This document shows positions 29,661-38,922 of a DNA stretch of 64,000 nt, piece by piece. The stretch lies in assembly GCA_019637615.1 (NCBI GenBank), contig JAHBVJ010000013.1:124001-188000 (forward strand), given 5' to 3'. Within the stretch, counting starts at the first letter, position 1. Each line of letters starts with the position of its first letter. The notes below the pieces were generated by a model. That model made no database searches. It was not told the DNA's origin and worked only from the letters and a program-made list of their open reading frames with translations. Source of the stretch: Anaerolineae bacterium. GTDB taxonomy: Bacteria; Chloroflexota; Anaerolineae; Aggregatilineales; UBA2796. A program made the translations under genes and the position numbers.

Positions 29661-30314
29661 ATGCTGAAAGATTTCCTAGACCGCCGTAAGAAGGAAGAAG
29701 AAGGCAAGTCATCGGGGCGGTTGCCACCGGGACAATCGCTCACGCAAAAGTTCCCTGTGCTGCATTATGGCCCGGTGCCGATGTATGACAACCTCGACAC
29801 ATGGACGTTCAAGTTTTCTGGCTTGGTGGAAGAAGCCAAAACCTTCACATGGAAAGAATTCAACGAGCTGCCGCGCCGCAAAGTCACGCTCGATCTACAC
29901 TGCGTGACGCGCTGGAGCAAGTTCGACACCGAGTGGGAAGGCGTCCACCTCAAGGATTTGGTTGATCAGGGCATCATCAAGATCAAGCCAGAGTCAACTT
30001 TCTGCGTCCAGCACTGCGAATTCGGCTACACCACCAATCTGCCGACGGCGATCATGCTGGAAGATAATTTCTTGCTGGCGACGCACTACGACGGCAAGCC
30101 ATTGGATGCCGAGCATGGCTATCCGTTGCGCGGGCTGATGGGCGCTGTCCCCGGCGCGCATGTGGACGCTGACCGCTATTTGTGGAAGGGCGGCAAGTGG
30201 CTGCGCGGGCTGGAGTTCGTCAAGGCCGATCAACCCGGTTTCTGGGAGCAGGCGGGCTATTCCAACTCTGCCCGCATCTGGTCAGAAGAGCGCTACTGGA
30301 CAGGGCTGCGCTGA
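29661..30314 (+). CDS. Sulfite oxidase-like molybdopterin oxidoreductase
   Basis: 217 residues matching the oxidoreductase molybdopterin-binding domain of the sulfite oxidase/MsrP (YedY) fold. The key cysteine ligand to molybdenum lies in VTLDLHCVTRWSKFDTEWEGV, with conserved HCEFGYTTNLP and MGAVPGAHVDADRYLWKGGKWLRG later. There is no signal peptide or Tat motif, so it is likely cytoplasmic, unlike MsrP. Substrate unknown. SD GAGAGAAGG. No dedicated membrane partner (MsrQ-like) is adjacent. Confidence 0.85.
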   Translation: MLKDFLDRRKKEEEGKSSGRLPPGQSLTQKFPVLHYGPVPMYDNLDTWTFKFSGLVEEAKTFTWKEFNELPRRKVTLDLHCVTRWSKFDTEWEGVHLKDLVDQGIIKIKPESTFCVQHCEFGYTTNLPTAIMLEDNFLLATHYDGKPLDAEHGYPLRGLMGAVPGAHVDADRYLWKGGKWLRGLEFVKADQPGFWEQAGYSNSARIWSEERYWTGLR

Positions 30315-30552
30315 GTTTCACATCCTCACGGATTTTAGGGCGACGAGCACATCTCGTTGCCCTACCAAGCACGCCGCGATGCCTGTTCTTTGCCACATAC
30401 AGATTTACAGCCGAGCAAAACTAGCCCATACACCTAACCATCTATCCTCGGCGGCTCCGCTCAACTGTCTTCGCAACCACAAGATGGCTTCAGACTTCAC
30501 ACAATTCGCTTGAGTTGAAAATCTTATCCCTGTGCGAGTTTTAGCAATCTAC

Positions 30553-30581
30553 TTGACAAATAGAACGAATTGTCGTATTTT
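30553..30581 (+). promoter_or_regulatory. Promoter of the ArsR-type/SRPBCC operon
   Basis: A perfect -35 TTGACA at 30553-30558, 17-bp spacer, then TATTTT at 30576-30581 as a weak -10. The -10 lies inside the left arm of the palindrome, a classic position for repressor occlusion. Confidence 0.6.
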
Positions 30582-30613
30582 ACTTATAGGTTAATTAACC
30601 GTCTAGTAAAATA
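30576..30613. promoter_or_regulatory. Concentric palindromic operator
   Basis: An inner perfect palindrome GGTTAATTAACC (30589-30600) and outer arms TATTTTACT (30576-30584) and AGTAAAATA (30605-30613) share the same centre at 30594.5. It overlaps the -10 and ends 10 bp before the ATG of the ArsR-type gene, so autorepression is likely. Confidence 0.7.
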
Positions 30614-30623
30614 AGGTAAAGCC

Positions 30624-30971
30624 ATGAGGAGCGATGACGACACCCTGACGCTGACTTTTGCAGCATTGGCAAACTCGACGCGCCGAGCGATTTTGGCTCG
30701 TTTGGCGAAGGGAGAAGCAACCGTTAACGAACTGGCAGAACCATTCAATCTGAGTCTGCCAGCCATCTCAAAGCATATCAAAGTCTTAGAGCGGGCAAAG
30801 CTCATCACACAGGGTCAAAAAGCACAATATCGTCCCTGTGCTCTCGATGTAACGCCCCTACAAGAAATCTCCGAGTGGACAGAACAATACCGCCCGATCT
30901 GGGAGGCACGTTTTGACCGCATGGACGAGTACATCAACCAGCTAAACAATACGGAGAAAGACCATGAGTGA
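30624..30971 (+). CDS. ArsR/SmtB-family (SdpR-like) transcriptional repressor
   Basis: 115 residues with one winged helix-turn-helix: LTFAALANSTRRAILARLAKGEATVNELAEPFNLSLPAISKHIKVLERAKLI. There are no Cys metal ligands in the recognition region, so it is not a metal sensor. This subfamily typically autoregulates and pairs with an SRPBCC/AHSA1 gene, and here the two ORFs overlap by 8 bp. The palindrome just upstream is its probable operator. The region is AT-richer than the flanks, suggesting mobile history. Confidence 0.92.
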   Translation: MRSDDDTLTLTFAALANSTRRAILARLAKGEATVNELAEPFNLSLPAISKHIKVLERAKLITQGQKAQYRPCALDVTPLQEISEWTEQYRPIWEARFDRMDEYINQLNNTEKDHE

Positions 30972-31473
30972 TAACACTCTTTCCAAAGATGAAATCGTAG
31001 TCCAACGTATTTTCAATGCGCCCATCGACCTGATCTGGCGACTGTGGACACAGCCGGAACATTTCAAAAGCTGGTATGGCCCCCAAGGTCTCAGCGTACC
31101 CGTGGCTGAAATGGATGTGCGGGTAGGTGGCAAGCGTCTTGTTTGCATGGAAAGACAAACGCCTAATGGAAGTATGAAGATGTGGACGACGGGCGAGTAC
31201 CTTGAAGTAGTTCCCAACCAACGTCTCGTCTACACCGATAGCTTCGCTGATGAACATGGTAATGTGGTGTTGCCATCTGCCCTCGGAATGAATGACGGCG
31301 AACATCCAGCGACGACCAAAGTAACCGTGTTATTGGAAGAGCTTGATGGGCGTACCAAGATGACCATGACGCATACAGGTATCCCCGCTAACGAGCAGGG
31401 CGCAAGTGCCGGCTGGCAACAAGCCTTCGATAAGATGGAAGCCTATATCGAAACGACTGCCAACGCCAACTAA
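30964..31473 (+). CDS. SRPBCC/AHSA1-family protein
   Basis: 169 residues of the Aha1-homology/START-like fold, with the pattern VVQRIFNAPIDLIWRLWTQPEHFKSWYGP, a G-rich strand VGGKRLVCMERQTPNGS and a terminal AGWQQAFDKMEAYI helix. The fold has a hydrophobic cavity that binds ligands. Its ATG overlaps the 3' end of the repressor gene by 8 bp, so the two are translationally coupled. Function is not known for this paired family. Confidence 0.92.
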   Translation: MSDNTLSKDEIVVQRIFNAPIDLIWRLWTQPEHFKSWYGPQGLSVPVAEMDVRVGGKRLVCMERQTPNGSMKMWTTGEYLEVVPNQRLVYTDSFADEHGNVVLPSALGMNDGEHPATTKVTVLLEELDGRTKMTMTHTGIPANEQGASAGWQQAFDKMEAYIETTANAN

Positions 31474-31690
31474 GTAAGCCTACCGTTCAGTGGCTGTCCC
31501 AACCATAGCGCAGGGCAATCGTGGCAGTGTAGGCATGATTGACCTGTACCAGCTACTTTGGGATACCGCCTATTCGCTGCTACTCGGTCAACCTCTAATG
31601 CTACACTGCCCTGCAACGTGCGCTAAAATGGGGCTGACTATCGCACGAGAGGCATACTCAACTCGCGACCCGCAAGAACGAAGGTAGTGC

Positions 31691-34600
31691 ATGACGACCA
31701 CCAGCAGCGAATATCAACTCCATCCACGCCAGCACGAGGCCATCTATACCCACGACCGCAACCTGATCGTGGTGGCGGGCGCGGGCAGCGGCAAGACACG
31801 CGTCCTTGTCGAGCGCTTCATCGCGTTGCTGGATGCCCACCCTGAGTGGCCTCTCGCCTCGCTGGTCGCCATCACCTTCACGCAGAAGGCCGCCCGCGAG
31901 ATGCGTGACCGTGTGCGCCGTGAGATCGAAAATCGCATCACGCGCATCAATCCCGACGACACGGCGGCGATCCAGCACTGGCGCGATCACTATGCGGCGC
32001 TGGACAGCGCCCGCATCGGTACGATCCACAGCTTGTGCGCGGCGATCTTGCGCGCCAACGCTGCCGAAGCGCAGATCGATCCCGGCTTCACGCTGCTGGA
32101 CGAGATCGAGTCGGCTATCGTAGCGGATGATGCGGTCGAAGAGGCGCTCTCCAAAGTGGTCGAGACGGAATCACCCGCGATTCGCCTGCTGGTTGAGTAC
32201 GAGGTCGAGAAGGTACGCAGCACCGTGCGGGCGCACATCTTCACCGACGTGGATCGCTTGCCGCCGGAAGAACCGCCAGCGGATCGTATCGCGCGTGAGC
32301 ACGCCAATTTCGCCGCCCATGTCCAGACGATGTTGACAGACATCTGGAGCAAAGGGCTGGCACATGCCCTAGCATGGATGCCCCCATCTGGCTGGCCTGC
32401 CGCTGACGATCCGCTGCTCTCGGCGTGGGAGATCGTGCATGAAGGACACCAGCGACTAACCCAGATCAGCGGGAACGGGACTGACGACGCCGAAACCATG
32501 CTCGGCGTATTGACACGCTGGTCAACTGAGATCGTGCTGCGCGGCGGCAGCGCCAAATTATGGGGTGACAAAGGCGTCGTGGATGAGTGCAAAGCAATGT
32601 TGACTCTGATCCGCGACATGGCGAGGCAAACCCTCGCAACGATTGGTGAACCAATCGGGGAAACTGACCAGCAAGAGGCCGAACTGCTGCCGCTGTGGGG
32701 CATGGCGATCCGCACGGCGCAGCAAGTTTACACGGACTTGAAGCGTGACCGTCGTGCGCTGGACTTCACCGATCTGGAAACGCTGACACGCCATCTGCTA
32801 CTGAACTTCCCCGATGTATGCGCGCGCTACCGTGACGCCGAATTCAAACATATTCTGGTGGACGAATTTCAGGATACCAACGCCGCGCAGCGCGACATCA
32901 TCTATGCGCTGGCGGGGGCGGATCGCGCGGGCAGTTTGTTCGTGGTGGGCGATCCCAAGCAGAGCATCTACCAATTTCGCGGCGCGGATGTCAGCGTATT
33001 CAACGCCGTGCGCGAAGACATCCTCACGCGCAACGGGCACGAAGTCTCGCTCAATGTCTCGTTCCGCACGCACCGCATGTTGATCGACGGCTTCAACACG
33101 ATTTTTCAGCGCGTCCTCGGCACGGACGTTCACGAGCGATTTGAGGTAGCCTTTGGCGAACCGATGGAAGCCGACCGTCCCTCCGAGGAGCACCACGCGC
33201 CGACACTGGAAGTACTCATGATCGACAGCGCCAACGCCGATGGCAAGCGCAACCGTGCCGACGAGCTGCGGCAGTGGGAAGCGTGGGAACTGGCACAGCG
33301 CATCCAGCACTTGATCGCGGCGAAAAAGCCCGTGTGGGACAAAGAGCAGAAAACCTACCGTCCGCTGCAATATGGCGACATTGCCGTGCTGTTCCGCGCT
33401 ACGAAATCGATGGCGCTGGTTGAAGACGCCTTCAAGCAACTGGCGATCCCGTACATCACCTTCGCGGGCAAGGGCTTCTATGACCGCCCCGAAGTCTGGG
33501 ACTTGATGAATTTGCTGCGCGTGCTGTACAACACAGCGGACGATCTATCGCTGGCGGCGGCGCTGCGCTCCCCGCTGTTCAGTTTCAGCGACGATGACTT
33601 GCTGGCACTGCGTTGGCAGCGGGCGGAGGGGCAGCGCATCCCGCTGTGGACTGCCGTCACCGACACCACGCTGACCTACGATCCCGCGCTGTCCAGCACA
33701 GATCGACTGCGGTTCGCGGGCGAGGTGCTGCTGCGGCTGCACAGCGTGGCGGGGCGCGTGACCATCGCAGAACTGCTAACCCGCGCCCTCAACGAAACGG
33801 GCTTCATGGCGGCGCAGCTTGGCTTGCCGGATGGCGTGCGGCGTGTCGGCAACGTCGAAAAGCTGCTCGAAATCGCCCGCCACAGCGGCAGGATCGGCTT
33901 GGGCGAGTTCACGACCTATTTGCAAGACCTGACTGACCGCGAGGTGCGCGAGAGCGAAGCGCTGGTCGAGGCGGAAAATCTGGTGCGGCTGATGACCATC
34001 CACGCCAGCAAGGGCTTGGAATTCCCCATCGTCGCGCTGTTTGATGCGGCGTGGGAACGTTTCGGCGGCGGCCCGCTGTTGATGCTTGATCCAGTCTTCG
34101 GGGCGGCGTGCAGCGTGCAAGATGGAGCCAGCAACACGTTCAAGCCGTTCGCCTATCGTCAGGCCGAGCACTACGCCGATTTGCGCGAAGCTGCCGAGGA
34201 TAAACGCTTGCTGTACGTGGCCTTGACCCGCGCTCAAGATTATCTGATCGTGAGCGGACGCAAGAGCAGCAAGAACGAGAGCGCGACATGGCTGGATCAA
34301 CTGATCGGCGCGCTGGAACTGCCGACGAATATTGCGCCGGATACCGAACGCCTCGTCAACACGGCGTGGGGATCGGTGCTGGTGCGCGTGCCGGACAAGC
34401 AGCCGGATCGCGCCGTGATCGCGCCCCGTGAGCAGCAAGCCGCTTCCGCGTGGGAGGAGTTGGACGCCGCGCCCATCCCCGCCACGACCATCGCGCCGCC
34501 ACTGTTGCAGCCCGTCAAGATCGATGTGCAAGCGCCCGTCCGCCTGCTCGATTCGAAAGAATTGGCACGGCTCGGTGAGATGAAGCCCGATCTGCAACGC

Positions 34601-35233
34601 TTCCGCGATCAGCTCTTGCACAACGCGCCCGCCGAAATCCGCACGATTGCCACCGCCGAACTGCCTAGCCTCACGGGGCGCTTGGTGGGCGAGATCGTCC
34701 ACGCGGCGCTGCGTTATAACCGGTTGCCGGGCAATCAACCCGATCTGGACGAGATTCTGCGTAACTACGCGTGGGAACACGGCATCGCCAGCGACGAGGA
34801 GTTGAACCAGACCGTGCAGGCGTGTCATGAGTTGCTGCGGCGCATCGAAGATACGTGGATCATCAAGCAGATTCGCAGCGCCGAGCAGGTCTATCGTGAA
34901 CTGCCCTTTAGCCTGCGCACCAGTGAGCGCACCATCAACGGCGTGATGGACGTGTTGTTCTTCGCGCATCAGCAGTGGCATGTGGTGGACTACAAGACCA
35001 ATTACGTCAAGCTGGAAGAAGGCCAAGATCGCATCCCCGCCTTGACCGAGCACGCCAAGCGCTTTCATCAGCAGGTGGGTGTATATGCGGCGGCGGTGGA
35101 GCAGAAGTTCGGGCAAGCGCCGCAAGTACACTTGCACTACATCCGCTACATGTACACGGTAAACATCGAGGAACCGGTCTGGAAGCGCGCCCTGATGCAG
35201 ATGGAGACGGACATCCGCGACGCGATGGTATAG
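31691..35233 (+). CDS. AddA-like UvrD-family helicase-nuclease
   Basis: An 1180-residue SF1A helicase with fused nuclease. Walker A VVAGAGSGKTRVL is at about 28-40, motif II HILVDEFQDTN at about 395, motif III VVGDPKQSIYQFRGA, motif V MTIHASKGLEFPIV and motif VI LLYVALTRAQDYL. The C terminus is a PD-(D/E)XK exonuclease module: GEIVHAAL, then MDVLFFAHQQWHVVDYKTNY with D and K ligands. This is the AddA/RecB architecture for processing double-strand breaks. No addB gene is adjacent, so it could work alone, with a distant AddB, or in another repair role. Confidence 0.92.
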   Translation: MTTTSSEYQLHPRQHEAIYTHDRNLIVVAGAGSGKTRVLVERFIALLDAHPEWPLASLVAITFTQKAAREMRDRVRREIENRITRINPDDTAAIQHWRDHYAALDSARIGTIHSLCAAILRANAAEAQIDPGFTLLDEIESAIVADDAVEEALSKVVETESPAIRLLVEYEVEKVRSTVRAHIFTDVDRLPPEEPPADRIAREHANFAAHVQTMLTDIWSKGLAHALAWMPPSGWPAADDPLLSAWEIVHEGHQRLTQISGNGTDDAETMLGVLTRWSTEIVLRGGSAKLWGDKGVVDECKAMLTLIRDMARQTLATIGEPIGETDQQEAELLPLWGMAIRTAQQVYTDLKRDRRALDFTDLETLTRHLLLNFPDVCARYRDAEFKHILVDEFQDTNAAQRDIIYALAGADRAGSLFVVGDPKQSIYQFRGADVSVFNAVREDILTRNGHEVSLNVSFRTHRMLIDGFNTIFQRVLGTDVHERFEVAFGEPMEADRPSEEHHAPTLEVLMIDSANADGKRNRADELRQWEAWELAQRIQHLIAAKKPVWDKEQKTYRPLQYGDIAVLFRATKSMALVEDAFKQLAIPYITFAGKGFYDRPEVWDLMNLLRVLYNTADDLSLAAALRSPLFSFSDDDLLALRWQRAEGQRIPLWTAVTDTTLTYDPALSSTDRLRFAGEVLLRLHSVAGRVTIAELLTRALNETGFMAAQLGLPDGVRRVGNVEKLLEIARHSGRIGLGEFTTYLQDLTDREVRESEALVEAENLVRLMTIHASKGLEFPIVALFDAAWERFGGGPLLMLDPVFGAACSVQDGASNTFKPFAYRQAEHYADLREAAEDKRLLYVALTRAQDYLIVSGRKSSKNESATWLDQLIGALELPTNIAPDTERLVNTAWGSVLVRVPDKQPDRAVIAPREQQAASAWEELDAAPIPATTIAPPLLQPVKIDVQAPVRLLDSKELARLGEMKPDLQRFRDQLLHNAPAEIRTIATAELPSLTGRLVGEIVHAALRYNRLPGNQPDLDEILRNYAWEHGIASDEELNQTVQACHELLRRIEDTWIIKQIRSAEQVYRELPFSLRTSERTINGVMDVLFFAHQQWHVVDYKTNYVKLEEGQDRIPALTEHAKRFHQQVGVYAAAVEQKFGQAPQVHLHYIRYMYTVNIEEPVWKRALMQMETDIRDAMV

Positions 35234-35257
35234 GCACTCATTCGGTTGGCGACAGCG

Positions 35258-35294
35258 TGGAGTCAGCCTTGCTAACAGTCTCAAGGCTGCTCCA
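35258..35294. terminator. Imperfect hairpin between convergent genes
   Basis: 35258-35271 (TGGAGTCAGCCTTG) pairs with 35282-35294 (CAAGGCTGCTCCA) with one bulged T. It lies between the stops of the helicase (35233) and the minus-strand hypothetical (35303). Confidence 0.55.
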
Positions 35295-35302
35295 TCAGCG
35301 CT

Positions 35303-35704
35303 TTACGCGGGCAGCAAGCCCTTCATCAGTTCTAGCAATTTGTCGATCACAGGACTGCGACGCGGGCGCGGATCGAACAGCACCACGCGGTAGCTGCGTC
35401 CGCCCACGTTCGCCGTCCAGATGCCCGTACCGGGGTCTTCTTTACAATAATTGATCAGCAGTTTCGGCTCCAGCTCGAAGAATCCGCCATCGGTTACGGC
35501 GCTGCTGATCGCGCTGACCTGTTCGGCGCTGATCTGCCCGATAGCCTCCCACGACAGCTCACGGTCGAGGTCGAGTCGTTCGGTTTCGCCCGGCTTCGGA
35601 CTGCTGGCGGCGACGCGCTGCACGGTGCCGTCGTCCAAGACACGCTGCCCCGTGGGAACGTCGCCACGCTGATTGATGACATATTGAAGAATGACTTGTG
35701 ACAT
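35303..35704 (-). CDS. Hypothetical protein, 133 aa
   Basis: From ATG 35704 (AGGA upstream), with no signal peptide or membrane segment. It has an N-terminal beta hairpin (VILQYVINQRGDVPTGQRVLDDG), a middle with LSWEAIGQISAEQVSAISSAV and a C-terminal strand-helix unit ending VIDKLLELMKGLLPA. The pattern recalls small 'emfourin'-type domains seen beside proteases (inference, low confidence). It is convergent with the helicase gene and downstream of the M23-containing gene on the same strand, with 71 bp between. Confidence 0.6.
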   Translation of the reverse strand: MSQVILQYVINQRGDVPTGQRVLDDGTVQRVAASSPKPGETERLDLDRELSWEAIGQISAEQVSAISSAVTDGGFFELEPKLLINYCKEDPGTGIWTANVGGRSYRVVLFDPRPRRSPVIDKLLELMKGLLPA

Positions 35705-35775
35705 GCAGAATCCTATCTTCCGCGAAAAAATAACCAATGATCTCGGTGTTACAGACACCGAAGTGCTCCCAATGC

Positions 35776-37620
35776 TTACGGGCTGGCGGGTCGCCGTTTG
35801 CTGACGAAATCGTTCGGGTTCAGGTAATTATCGTTCAAGCGCTTTTTGTCCATCGCGGGCCAATCCGATGGGCGCGTTTGCAGTATGCGCGAATAGCTGA
35901 TGTCGAAGTGCAGATGGTAGATGAACGCCCCGAAGGCATTGCCAATGTTAGCGATGTACTGCCCGCGCACCACCCTATCCCCCGGCTTGACCTGCATCGA
36001 TTCGACGTGCCCGTAGCGGCTGTACACGATCTGCCCCGTCAGAATGTGCGGATCATGCCGGATCACGATCACGTTGCCCCATGTGCCCGTCAGCTTGCTG
36101 GCGTTGACCACCACCCCGCTGCCGGTGGCGAACACAGGTTGATGCGCGGTGGCAAGTTCGCCCTGCTTGGAGAACAGATCATCGCCCGTATGCAGCGCCG
36201 GACGCGAAGCATCGCCGCCCACCAGATACGACTGCCCGAATTTGATGGTCGGGAACCATTGACCGGGGTAAATCGTCGCCGCGTGACGCTCCGCCATCGA
36301 GCCGACGGGCGAGTCGAAGCCATCCGCGAGATAGCTTGGCGGCTGCGTCATGCCTACGACTTCGCGCCAGCGGATGGCATCAAACGTGATTTCGCGGTCA
36401 GTCTCGCGCGTCAGGTCGTTCAGGAAGACTACACCCGCCGTCGGATCGTTGGGCGCTAACGAGAAGATGCCAAACGGCACCCACAGGTTATCCATCGGGT
36501 CTTGGCGGATGGCGGCTTCATATTCGCCCCCCTGTCCGATGATGCCATGTACCTTATAGCGGGCGTTGTTAGTGGTGCCATGCTGCGAAGGCACATACGC
36601 CGAGATTTCCCAGAAGCCGCCCGTGCGAATCTGGGGATCCCAGCGCGCCCACACGTTGCTGATAGTGGACGAGGTAGCGATGTACTTACTCAACCAGCCC
36701 GCCTCGTTCTGAAACGGCTTGAGCGGCGAGGGCGTGCCGTCATACGAGCCGTCCACATAGGCACTGTCGCTCGGCTTGACAACGATCTCGCGCCCATAAT
36801 TTCCCGGTGAGATCGGCGCGGGCGGTGTGGTATCGTCATCGGGGGAGGTGCCTGCGATGGTCACGTTGACGGCTTTGAACTGCTCCGTGGCGATCTGCCC
36901 GAACACGTACCAACTGATGCCCGCTGCTTTATAGGTGAACAGTGCTTGGCTGCGGGCGCGATCCATTGTGCTGGTCGTCACCTGATAGGCTTGCAGCGCG
37001 GGGATAATCGGGACGCCGTAGCTTTCCCATGTGGTGTAGGTATTGCGCAGCGTTTGATCGGGGGTTTGCCCGAACGCGCCCCAATAGGCTTGTGGATGCA
37101 GGCTGGCAATATACGGTCGCCATTCGTCAGGGAAAATCTCATCATAGTGGTTGGGGCGCGGATCGACGCTCATGCCGATGTGGAAGGTCGTGCCCAAACC
37201 GCGCTTCAAGGCCAACATCAACGGGCGGATCGCGCCGCGCCCACCCCGGAAGAACCCCGGCCCGCCTTCCACATCGAGGATCAGCGAGCGAACGCCCGGA
37301 CGTGAACAGGCCGTCACCATCAGATCGGCTTCTTGCTGCGGATCGACGCCTTTAGGCAGCGCCCACGCATGAAATTCGATGCCATATTGATTGAGGATGG
37401 ATACCCAGCGGTCAATGTCTTGCGCTCCGTTGATGGCAAGGTCGGATTTTGGCTCGTAGCGCCCCATCCAGTCGGTGCCATCGGTGATCTTGACGAACAG
37501 CGCGTTGACGGCAGGAGCCAGCCGCTTGATGGTGCTGCACATCTCAGCGATGCTGCGTTCAGCGATCATGCCGCCATACACGTGCCAGAGCGCGACTTTG
37601 CCATCATAGGGAGTGGGCAT
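35776..37620 (-). CDS. TIM-barrel/golvesin-like/M23 peptidase fusion
   Basis: A 614-residue protein. Residues 1-265 look like a TIM barrel of a glycosidase-like type (ALWHVYGGMI, NALFVKITDGTDWMGRY, SLILDVEGGPGFF, SLHPQAYWGAF). Residues about 290-425 resemble a golvesin-like carbohydrate-binding domain. Residues about 450-600 are an M23 (LytM) peptidase: HTGDD for the first zinc site, HLHFDI for the second. No signal peptide is evident, so export would be non-classical. It would be a cell-wall-active enzyme combining glycan recognition and peptide cleavage. Confidence 0.75.
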   Translation of the reverse strand: MPTPYDGKVALWHVYGGMIAERSIAEMCSTIKRLAPAVNALFVKITDGTDWMGRYEPKSDLAINGAQDIDRWVSILNQYGIEFHAWALPKGVDPQQEADLMVTACSRPGVRSLILDVEGGPGFFRGGRGAIRPLMLALKRGLGTTFHIGMSVDPRPNHYDEIFPDEWRPYIASLHPQAYWGAFGQTPDQTLRNTYTTWESYGVPIIPALQAYQVTTSTMDRARSQALFTYKAAGISWYVFGQIATEQFKAVNVTIAGTSPDDDTTPPAPISPGNYGREIVVKPSDSAYVDGSYDGTPSPLKPFQNEAGWLSKYIATSSTISNVWARWDPQIRTGGFWEISAYVPSQHGTTNNARYKVHGIIGQGGEYEAAIRQDPMDNLWVPFGIFSLAPNDPTAGVVFLNDLTRETDREITFDAIRWREVVGMTQPPSYLADGFDSPVGSMAERHAATIYPGQWFPTIKFGQSYLVGGDASRPALHTGDDLFSKQGELATAHQPVFATGSGVVVNASKLTGTWGNVIVIRHDPHILTGQIVYSRYGHVESMQVKPGDRVVRGQYIANIGNAFGAFIYHLHFDISYSRILQTRPSDWPAMDKKRLNDNYLNPNDFVSKRRPASP

Positions 37621-37785
37621 AACTTATCTCCTGCCGAGCGATCCGCAAGCTGTTCTACCGTAAACTTTACCAACAACGGACGGAACCGCCAGTGCCGAGA
37701 TTAGCAATGAGATAGAGGTCGCGAAGCATTACATGAATCGTTGAGAGGGAGGGTGTTTAGTTGTGGGCGAACCAGTCAGCGCGGC

Positions 37786-38181
37786 TTACGGGTTTTTGTC
37801 ACAGCCGACGCACGCATGAATCAGGTGAAGCGCTTCTTCATTGCTCTGTACGACTGCGATAGCACGCTGATACTTATCAAAAACGCGCCGGAAGGTGGTC
37901 ACCATGCCTTCAACGAAGTGATTATTGGTGACAACGAAAATTTGGCGCAGCGTGCAGGGAGCCTTACTGAAAAAGTTGTACGACCAGAACAGGATGCTCG
38001 GCGGCAGCTTATCGGTTTCGGTGAGATCAGCCACCACATAGAAAGGTCGGTTAGGCACATCAGGGTTCGGTGACTTACATTCAAGCACCGAATCTAAGTC
38101 CGTCCATGTCCACGACCCCCGAAACATGAGATGCAATATATGAGGATCATTCGAGATCGTGCTAAGTGTGATATTATCCAT
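37786..38181 (-). CDS. SpoIIAA-like/STAS-type small protein
   Basis: 131 residues with alternating strands and helices and no membrane segment; ILHLMFRGSWTWTDLDSVL and FYVVADLTETDKL fit the first two elements of a SpoIIAA-like fold. A second family-like protein is at 41115-41528. No kinase partner adjacent. The gene lies 165 bp from the M23 gene and diverges from the phosphoribosyltransferase operon. Confidence 0.6.
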   Translation of the reverse strand: MDNITLSTISNDPHILHLMFRGSWTWTDLDSVLECKSPNPDVPNRPFYVVADLTETDKLPPSILFWSYNFFSKAPCTLRQIFVVTNNHFVEGMVTTFRRVFDKYQRAIAVVQSNEEALHLIHACVGCDKNP

Positions 38182-38370
38182 TACGTCGATACAATGCCTC
38201 GATGAGCGGTGTATTCCTAGACTACTGTCTATATATTATATGACAATCTTGAATATTTCGATAGTATCTTAATGTATGTTATGAATTCGTAACTTTGGCG
38301 ACCTGAGCATGGGTGGGTAAAATAACCGCCCATTACGGAATGCCGATGGCAGACTTCAGGGGGAACGGGG

Positions 38371-38910
38371 ATGTCAACCTCGCGTGGGCCGATTCGTCAT
38401 GAGATGTTAAGTTGGGCAGATGTGGACAAGATCGTTGATATTCTGCTGCCCCAATTGCGCTCGATAGGGAGCATCGATGCTCTGTTAATGATCACGCGCG
38501 GCGGCTTAGTCCCCGGCGGGCTGCTCAGTGAAGCGCTCGAAATCGCGTATGTGCTCACTGCGGCGGTCAATTTTCCCGTCAATGCCAACAGTGATACAGA
38601 TCGGGCGATGTTGGCAGCACTGCCCAGTTTTCTCCAATTCCCAGAAGATGATCTGATCAAAGGGCGGCGGGTGCTGATCGTGGATGATGTGTGGGGCAGC
38701 GGGCGGACGAGCACCGCTGTGAAAAATCGCTGCGAAGGTGCAGGCGCGTATCCGTTCACCTGTGTATTCCACTTCAACCCGTACCGTTCCCTGTTCACGC
38801 GCCAAGAGCCGAATTTTTACGGCGCGGTGACTGACGCGCATATCGTGTATCCGTGGGAAGTAGATCGCGGCACGTTCAAGATGCCGTTTGGAATGCCCGA
38901 AGCGAATTAA
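38371..38910 (+). CDS. Type I phosphoribosyltransferase-like protein
   Basis: A 179-residue PRTase with the PRPP-binding loop GRRVLIVDDVWGSGRT (about 110-120) and a preceding TRGGLVPGGLLSEAL. It resembles hypoxanthine/xanthine-type PRTases found in bacteria, and the exact base or nucleotide is unknown. GGGGG-rich SD. It is the first of three tightly packed genes: the radical SAM gene starts 12 bp later and the FtsZ-like gene overlaps that one's stop. The promoter must lie in the ~190 bp upstream. Confidence 0.85.
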   Translation: MSTSRGPIRHEMLSWADVDKIVDILLPQLRSIGSIDALLMITRGGLVPGGLLSEALEIAYVLTAAVNFPVNANSDTDRAMLAALPSFLQFPEDDLIKGRRVLIVDDVWGSGRTSTAVKNRCEGAGAYPFTCVFHFNPYRSLFTRQEPNFYGAVTDAHIVYPWEVDRGTFKMPFGMPEAN

Positions 38911-38922
38911 CGTGACATCCTC

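Larger units (their letters stand above)
30315..30623. other. AT-richer intergenic region carrying promoter and operator
   Basis: 309 bp. The first ~230 bp show nothing recognisable. The last 70 bp hold the promoter and concentric palindrome of the ArsR-type gene. Confidence 0.5.

Noticed and set aside
31490..31687. 65-codon ORF just before the helicase gene
   Set aside because: No SD, atypical sequence, and it lies between two firmly supported genes. Probably chance.
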